A stretch of DNA of 64,000 nt, taken from positions 4,176,791-4,240,790 of the forward strand of contig NC_023753.2 of the NCBI RefSeq assembly GCF_000499845.2, read 5' to 3'. The first letter of the stretch is position 1. Each line of letters begins with the position of its first letter. This DNA is from Phaseolus vulgaris (taxonomy: Eukaryota > Streptophyta > Magnoliopsida > Fabales > Fabaceae). Under the pieces are notes generated by a model. That model had not been told where the DNA came from. It saw nothing but the letters and a program-made list of their open reading frames with translations, and did not search any database. Below are positions 58,210-64,000 of the stretch, piece after piece. Made by a program: the position numbers and the translations under genes.

Positions 58210-58724
58210 ATATTTTTTCTTTCACAGAGCAAACCCCACAGTCCGCATGATGATGATGATGATGGTGATGTCCTTCTCTCTCTCTTCTCCTCTTACACTC
58301 TTCCCATCCATTCTCTCCTCCTTTCCTCTTTCTTTCTTCCAATAAAAATCACCCTCTTCTTCTAATCAGACAAAAAGAAGAGTTGTTATAAGTCCATTCC
58401 TTTCCTCCATTTCCACAAAATTTTCACCACAAGAAACTAACACCTTCCTAACTGCTCTTCTATCTCTTCACTGCCACAATCACTTTCCCAATAATCCTGC
58501 AACTCAAGAAGGAACAAAGAAGAAATTTCTGGGTTATGTTCACGGGTATGTTTTGTTTATTTTATTTATTTTTTATATATATAATCTTAAGCGTTTTGAC
58601 TTATGGGGTTCATTTTCATTTGCAATCAGGTGGTGTGTAGCTATAGCCTGAGCTGTGCCCCATTCCATACGCAACTTTTCCTCCTTCATTATCCTTTTCT
58701 TCTTCTTCTTTCTATTAAAAAGAG
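58210..58724 (+). promoter_or_regulatory. Promoter and 5' UTR of the small membrane protein gene
   Basis: Strongly pyrimidine-rich sequence (CTCTCTCTCTTCTCCTC near 58275, TCTTCTTCTTCTTTC near 58698), common in plant 5' UTRs and core promoters. A GATGATGATGATGATG run lies near 58247. A possible 5' UTR intron runs from GGTATGTTTTG (about 58545) to GCAATCAG (about 58629). Transcription start not determined. Confidence 0.45.
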
Positions 58725-60911
58725 ATGGAAATGGAAGAAATTCCAGAGTTGGTAAGAATTTCTTTTAAGGTTTTTCTCCCTTAGAACTGTTCCATTGAAA
58801 ATTTGGTCTTCTGGGTCTTCGGTTTTCGGTCATCAAGCTCCTCCATAATTCTTAATCATTGTACCTCTGTTTCCATGGGTTTGGGTTTTGCAGAATTCTG
58901 GTGATTCTTCTTCTCGCGAGGCTTTGGAATCAGAACAGAAGAACATGGGTACCCAGAGAATCTCTGTTTCAGACCACATAAACGCATATCAGTATTCAGC
59001 TGAGGAAGCTGATAGCTTTGTGATTGACATGGATTCCTTCTCTTCCGCCATCAACAAAGATAGCACCAATGCTAATTCCAGAATTACAGTAAGATCCTTT
59101 TTTGTTCTGTGTTACATTGTATCTTACCACGCGATAATTACTTTATTTTAATTTTGTTTGGCACATATTACAACCAAAACAGGTTCAGTGGTGTTTTGTT
59201 CTTCTTGCAATTAGTATAATGTACACTAATGGGTGGGGGCATTAATGAAAGTTGAGAAGGAAAACACACGTTATCCACTGTTGTTAAACCTTTGCGGCCA
59301 TTGAAATCGAATGTCTTTCTCAAGCTCTATTATTTTTATTATTATTTTTATCATCATTATTATTAATTTTCCACCCTCAATTCCCTCACCCTTAACTATA
59401 AATTAAATTAATGAAACGTTGAAAATTAGATGAAGCCATTTAATATAATCATTTAAGTTTCACCTTTGTGTATCCCTTACTTAACTCCCCACCCAAAGTT
59501 GACTTGTTCACTATTTTTTTCACGTTATTGATTGATTGATTTTAACGGTATAGTTGCAGCGGAACCTTTCCAGGAAAGGATCTCAGCGTGGGGGCGACAG
59601 GATGGTGAATACACTTCATGATAGGGATACTGTCCCAACTACATGCTCACCAAAAGGTACCATACACCATTGTCTTCGCAAAAAAATTGTGAACTCATTA
59701 ATTGTATTATTCTAATCTAAAATATAATATAGTATGTTTTGTTTTATTTAGAATTAGATCTTCCTCTGAGTCTCTTCATGCGCATAGTAATTTGCAGATA
59801 AATATATAAAAAATATGTACCACATAAAGAACACATGAGAGGATCCAAATATCTTTTTTGTATTTTTCATACTATCCTAGACCGAATGATTCACCAACTT
59901 GAGATTTGTCTTCATGTATCTCGTGTTGAAGATAATTTTAATAAAATTACCAACAGTCGCGTCTGTTTCTATTGTTTGACCATTATGGAACTTGGGTTAA
60001 TCGATATGTATATACGTGCATACAGGTGACAAAATTAGTAGTATCATTAAATATTTCAACACCAACCTGTACCTGTGAGGCCAAAGTGGTTGTCCCCTGA
60101 TTCTTAGGTCTCATTGCTGTCTAACTCTGTCTGTTATGAATATACTATAGTTGTCAGTACAGTATCAATATCTCAGATCCAATGTAATTTAGGTTTCTGA
60201 ATATAATGACATCAATATGATTAAAAGTCACACTGGGATTACGTAGATAAAAAATTATGATGGCGGTGAAATTAGTTTGGCCTAGTCCCTGGTAGGTGGA
60301 GATTAGTTCGGGTGAAAAACAGGAAACCTACTATGAGAACATGCCAATTAATTATAGCTCTCTGAAATAGATATCTGGGTCAACCATGTGTATTTCTACA
60401 GACATTACAGATCATGAGATAGATATTAATATTAATATTTTGTTGGTAACCCACTCTTGGGGGCCACAGGTAATGCCATTATCAGAAATTGAGACAGTAT
60501 TGTGATGTGGGTTTTATGGAACTGCAGCTGCTCTAGCAGGATCCTGCACGGCTGAAAAGTCAGCGGCGGTAGCTGTAGGGTCCACGCAACACTCCACAAA
60601 CACACAGGTTCATCATCAGATTACTATTACTGCCAGTAACATGTGCAACACCAACACCGAAAGCAAATGTGTTACTAGAAGAAATAGTTTTAAACGAACT
60701 TCTTCATGCCTCCTTGACCCTAGAAGAGTTCTTCTTTTCTTTGCCACCTTGTAAGATTCAGCTCCTATTAGCTTCAGTACTTGGCTTCAGTTATGTCTTT
60801 CAACCTATTTTATGTGTCTTAATTTCCCAGCTCTGAAACAGGTCAAGCATGGGAACAATGTTGCTAATATACTTCACTCTTACTATCAGCAAGCAAAGTG
60901 CAGATGAATAA
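58725..60911 (+). CDS. Small plant membrane protein of unknown function, C-terminal anchor
   Basis: Five exons: 58725-58751, 58894-59088, 59560-59656, 60528-60750, 60842-60911. All borders are GT-AG and they join in frame to 203 residues. The N-terminal half is acidic and serine-rich (SREALESEQKN, YSAEEADSFVIDMDSFSSAI). The middle is basic (RNLSRKGSQRGGDR), then there is a VHHQITITASN segment. The end is basic then hydrophobic (RRNSFKRTSSC, then VLLFFATLSSMGTMLLIYFTL), ending SKQSADE, which looks like a C-terminal membrane anchor. The last acceptor was chosen at 60841 because it restores this tail; the CCCAG acceptor at 60830 would give a premature stop. I recall similar uncharacterised proteins in other plants but know no function. 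Confidence 0.82.
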
Positions 60912-63349
60912 GGGGGTGACTGGCAGCAGTTAATGATGCCACTGATTTAAATGGGACAAATGAGATAATGGGTTGTGTAAAATCTAGATCCTAGGATTGG
61001 AGAAAAACGCACGAACAAGAAGTTTGAAGACAAATTTGTAAAACATTCAGTAGGCAACTAAAATTTCCACCACCTTGACGTCAGAATCAGTTATCTGTTG
61101 GGGGGCTACGAAAGGCAAATTCAATGACATACTGCACTATGATAAAGGGGGAAGGAATATTTTTTTTATGTGAATGGAATACAGCAACAGATAAAGATCA
61201 CATGTAAGAGAGTGCTCTATAGTTTATTTGGAGTGTCATCTAAGGGAATAGCGGTGTTGGAGGATCAGAAAGTCCCTTTTTGCTCTTTCTACTCCGTCCT
61301 TATTTTTATCCCCTGTATCTTTTGTTTTGATAATGTAATGGCAAGTGAAGCTTTTTCTAATGTGTGTAACTTTAATGTTAACTGTGGGAAAAGGTAGGGG
61401 AAAGTAAACCAAAACCATGAGAGCTACTTACCTACAAGCTACAAAAGTAGACACAAACGGCATGCGTGCTAAAAGACGTTTTTTCTTTCTGGAAGAAACT
61501 GTAATCCACGAGTGCCTTTTCTAGGGACAAAGAATGTTTATATATTAGGAGACCTTTCGGAATAAGCTGTGTGTATATGGAAGATTAAGATTAATTTAGT
61601 AAATTTTTGTCTGCTGTGTACTGTGGTCTACATAAAATGTAGAATGTCAAAGTTAGAGACACTGGGATCCTTTTAAGATAAATGTTTCCAGAAGACATAA
61701 ACAGCCATGCGAGTTTTCGATTGCGGACTTGAGGACAACCCTCAATTACTATAAGTGTTAAATTTGTCCTCAACCATATTAAGAGATCAGATAGACTCCT
61801 TAGGTAATTGAGCTAACAATTATTCTAAGGTTGCAGCAAAACTGTTAATCCACAGTCCCAGTTAGGTTTACAAACATTAGCAACCCAACCTACAAAATTT
61901 GTGAGTTATTGAATTTCACCATGGGAAAGAAAAACAAAGAACCCCTCACTGTCCATCTGCTCATGCTTTTGAGCCCGTAGGCAAGTTTGGTACACCAGCA
62001 AGTTTACTTATATAAGTTAAATGACATAAGTTGCTTGGAATGTAAGATTTTAGCATGTTTAGCATGTTTAGTATATCTTGTATTTTTTCTACAAGTGTTG
62101 GCAACCAAACTAGCATAAAATATTAAACTCCACCAGATATTTTGGCAAGAAAATTGATGGCTTACATAACAATAAATATTGCCAGCATACCAGTCAGTGT
62201 AACTAAAGCCAGTAGTCATCATGGAGGGATACTTCACTATTTTGGCGGAAACAGAACTTCCTTTCCCTTGAAGGAAAAGAGCATTCTACTCATTCATCAT
62301 GCTCCATGAGATTTTTCACAAAAAGAGAAGCCACCAGCACTCACCAAAATTTTTGAAAGCAGTTTTTTCAACTGATCAGTAGGTTCACCATAGCAAAGCA
62401 ACTTTTCGGCCGCTGGGCCAAGACACGTTCGACTCTTTCTTGGAATCGAATTACTTATGATACAAGCTGTTGATAGTAGCATTTCACCATATACATGTAA
62501 TGATATGTAAGACGAATATGGTTGTTAACTTTTAAAAAAAGGCATGCCTGCTGCTAGTTAGCAAAAAGAATACCCCAAAAAGTAAGTGGCATATAAAATT
62601 TAGGTTTAATTACTTGTTTAATTCCTATAACTATAAAAATTTCATTTTTTAATTACTGAACATAAAAACATTTATTTTAGTCCATATGCATATATTATTT
62701 TAATCTTGTGATGATAGGCAGAATGCCGACCTTAAAACAAGTCTTTACTCATATATTGATGGTTGTGTAATGGTAAGTAGAATGTTAACTTGATTAAAAC
62801 AAGTTTTCATGTCGACTTGATTAAAATAAGTCTTCATTCATAGTTGGGAGTAGACAAAATGTTAATCTGATTAAAACAAGTCTTCACTTAGATTTGAAGG
62901 TTGTATAATGTCATATAGTGTCATGGTAGAAGCTCGATCTCTTTAAATCCAATTTTAACATTCCCAGTAGGCCATTGTTTAAGAGTAAGATATTACTTAG
63001 GTGAATTCCCATAATATTGTTGAGACATTTAAACCTTTTTAATATAAATCATGATATTAAAGAGACATAATTAATACCAAATATAATGAGAATGGACTAA
63101 AAACTAGGCTTCATACAAATCACACTGAAGTGTAAGAAATGAGCAAATATGAGATTAGAAAGAATAGTAACAAAGAAAAAAAAAAGAGGTGAATGATGTA
63201 GCTTATCTTGTATATCATTTCAAATCGTTTTTAGTACATACCGTCTAAATTTATATAGAGACTAAAAGAAATTGAAATAGTATGTATAAGGACTAACAAA
63301 TGATGTTTATTCAATATCTGAAGTTCAACCTGAGAAATACTTGTCATCT
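60912..63349. other. Region between the membrane protein gene and the PPDK regulator
   Basis: The first few hundred bases are probably 3' UTR of the upstream gene and the last part 3' UTR of the minus-strand PPDK regulator. The ORF at 61170-61397 is not convincing. 62297-62482 (minus) is less AT-rich and open (PRKSRTCLGPAAEKLLCYG) but unrecognised. Confidence 0.4.
62725..62905. repeat. Diverged tandem repeats with GATTAAAACAAGTCTTCA core
   Basis: Four imperfect copies (near 62733, 62794, 62818, 62870) of a roughly 35-60 bp unit containing AATGTTAAYYTGATTAAAA and CAAGTCTTCAYT. Confidence 0.7.
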
Positions 63350-64000
63350 CTAATAGCGTTTTGAGATCCTCGACATGGTGCACTTCTGCTTCCTGTCATG
63401 GTACAGCCTCAACAGAATTGCTGCAGTCTCTTCTATGGCTTTTTCTGTCACATCTGTAAATAGATAACAAAATAAGACGTCATAAGCATAAGTCTGAAAG
63501 GCTAACATTTTCCAACCACTGTTATGAATTAATGTAACATCAAAGATGATAGAAATCAGGACTTGAGAAGAATAAATTTGTACCAATGACTGGCCAAAGA
63601 GGGTTCTGAGCAAAGACCCTTCCACCGAATTCAAGTTCCTCCATGACATACTTCATCTCCGAATACGTACTCTTACCATCTGAACTTAATCCCATGGTTT
63701 TAGTCCTTGCAGTTCTAATATTCTGCAAGACAAGAGGATTTATAGTCAAGCCAAAAACCTTCTTCGGATCCACCTCAAACAGAGTCCTTGGAATTGCCAC
63801 ACCCAAGACAATGGGCACATTGGCCACCTTGTACCCCTTCTGAGCCAGATAAATGGACAAGGGGGTCTTGCCGGTGCGCGAAACTCCGGTGAGAACAATG
63901 TCGGCCTTAGCCAGATTCTGGGGAGATGCTCCATCATCTTGCTTGATGGTGAACTCAATAGCTTCAATCCTACGAAAGTAATCATCAGATAGGGGAAGGC
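63350..64000 (-). CDS. Pyruvate,phosphate dikinase regulatory protein (RP1-like), 3' part
   Basis: Bifunctional kinase/pyrophosphorylase (DUF299 family) that controls plastid PPDK: ADP-dependent phosphorylation switches it off and Pi-dependent dephosphorylation switches it on. Two exons are visible: 64000-63584 (continuing beyond the window) and 63453-63350, joined through a GT-AG intron. About 172 C-terminal residues are present. They include the P-loop [20 protein letters not shown], then [44 protein letters not shown] and the tail [11 protein letters not shown] through ISKRY. The reading is uninterrupted and well conserved. The N-terminus and transit peptide lie outside. The G/C content of the exon is higher than that of the surrounding DNA. 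Confidence 0.95.

Noticed and set aside
58013..58342. Minus-strand 109-residue ORF with a His run
   Set aside because: The His run is the reverse of the GATGAT microsatellite; the region is the promoter of the + strand gene.

Overview
The window is plant nuclear DNA: long AT-rich intergenic stretches, spliced genes with GT-AG introns, nested LTR retrotransposons and CACTA transposons, and plant-specific families (cysteine-rich receptor-like kinases, an NHL protein, a PPDK regulatory protein). Gene content and style suggest a dicot, most likely a legume, but that is inference. Nothing bacterial, viral or organellar was seen. All protein coordinates and splice sites were read by eye from the sequence.  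Layout. 1-740: AT-rich DNA and a Ty3/gypsy LTR fragment. 2399-26327: a tandem cluster of three minus-strand cysteine-rich receptor-like kinase (CRK) genes. CRK-1 (2399-5837) and CRK-2 (15662-19303) are recent duplicates, each with four DUF26 (Gnk2) domains where two are usual, and the duplication includes about 640 bp of upstream DNA. CRK-2 has a one-base insertion in its signal-peptide codons. CRK-3 (21855-26327) has two DUF26 domains and carries a small LTR element in an intron. Between CRK-1 and CRK-2 lies a three-layer nest: a deleted copia element (7141-15560, TSD CTTTT), a CACTA transposon inside its RNase H region (7631-13070, TSD TTG), and a solo LTR inside that (9429-10526, TSD AGTAC). 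The CACTA element carries exon pieces of at least three host genes (kinesin-12, exosome RRP46, augmin AUG3), all on one strand.  28905-31140 is a decayed gypsy element interrupted by a second copy of the same LTR family. 32694-37125 is a second CACTA element (TSD CAA), with pieces of SDH1 and a GDSL lipase. 39860-40543 is a single-exon NHL/LEA-2 gene. 41476-43556 is an unusual 2.1-kb tandem array with a 7-bp unit. 45290-45690 is another gypsy LTR fragment, 50302-51993 a solo LTR (TSD TTTTA), and 52365-53245 the 3' end of a LINE.  58725-60911 is a five-exon gene for a small C-terminally anchored membrane protein. 63350-64000 is the 3' end of a PPDK regulatory protein gene that runs off the window.  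The intact host genes do not form one pathway. The CRK cluster points to extracellular or stress signalling, the NHL gene to defence or membrane stress responses, and the PPDK regulator to plastid carbon metabolism. The most distinctive content is the pair of gene-capturing CACTA elements, the four-domain CRK pair and the heptamer array.
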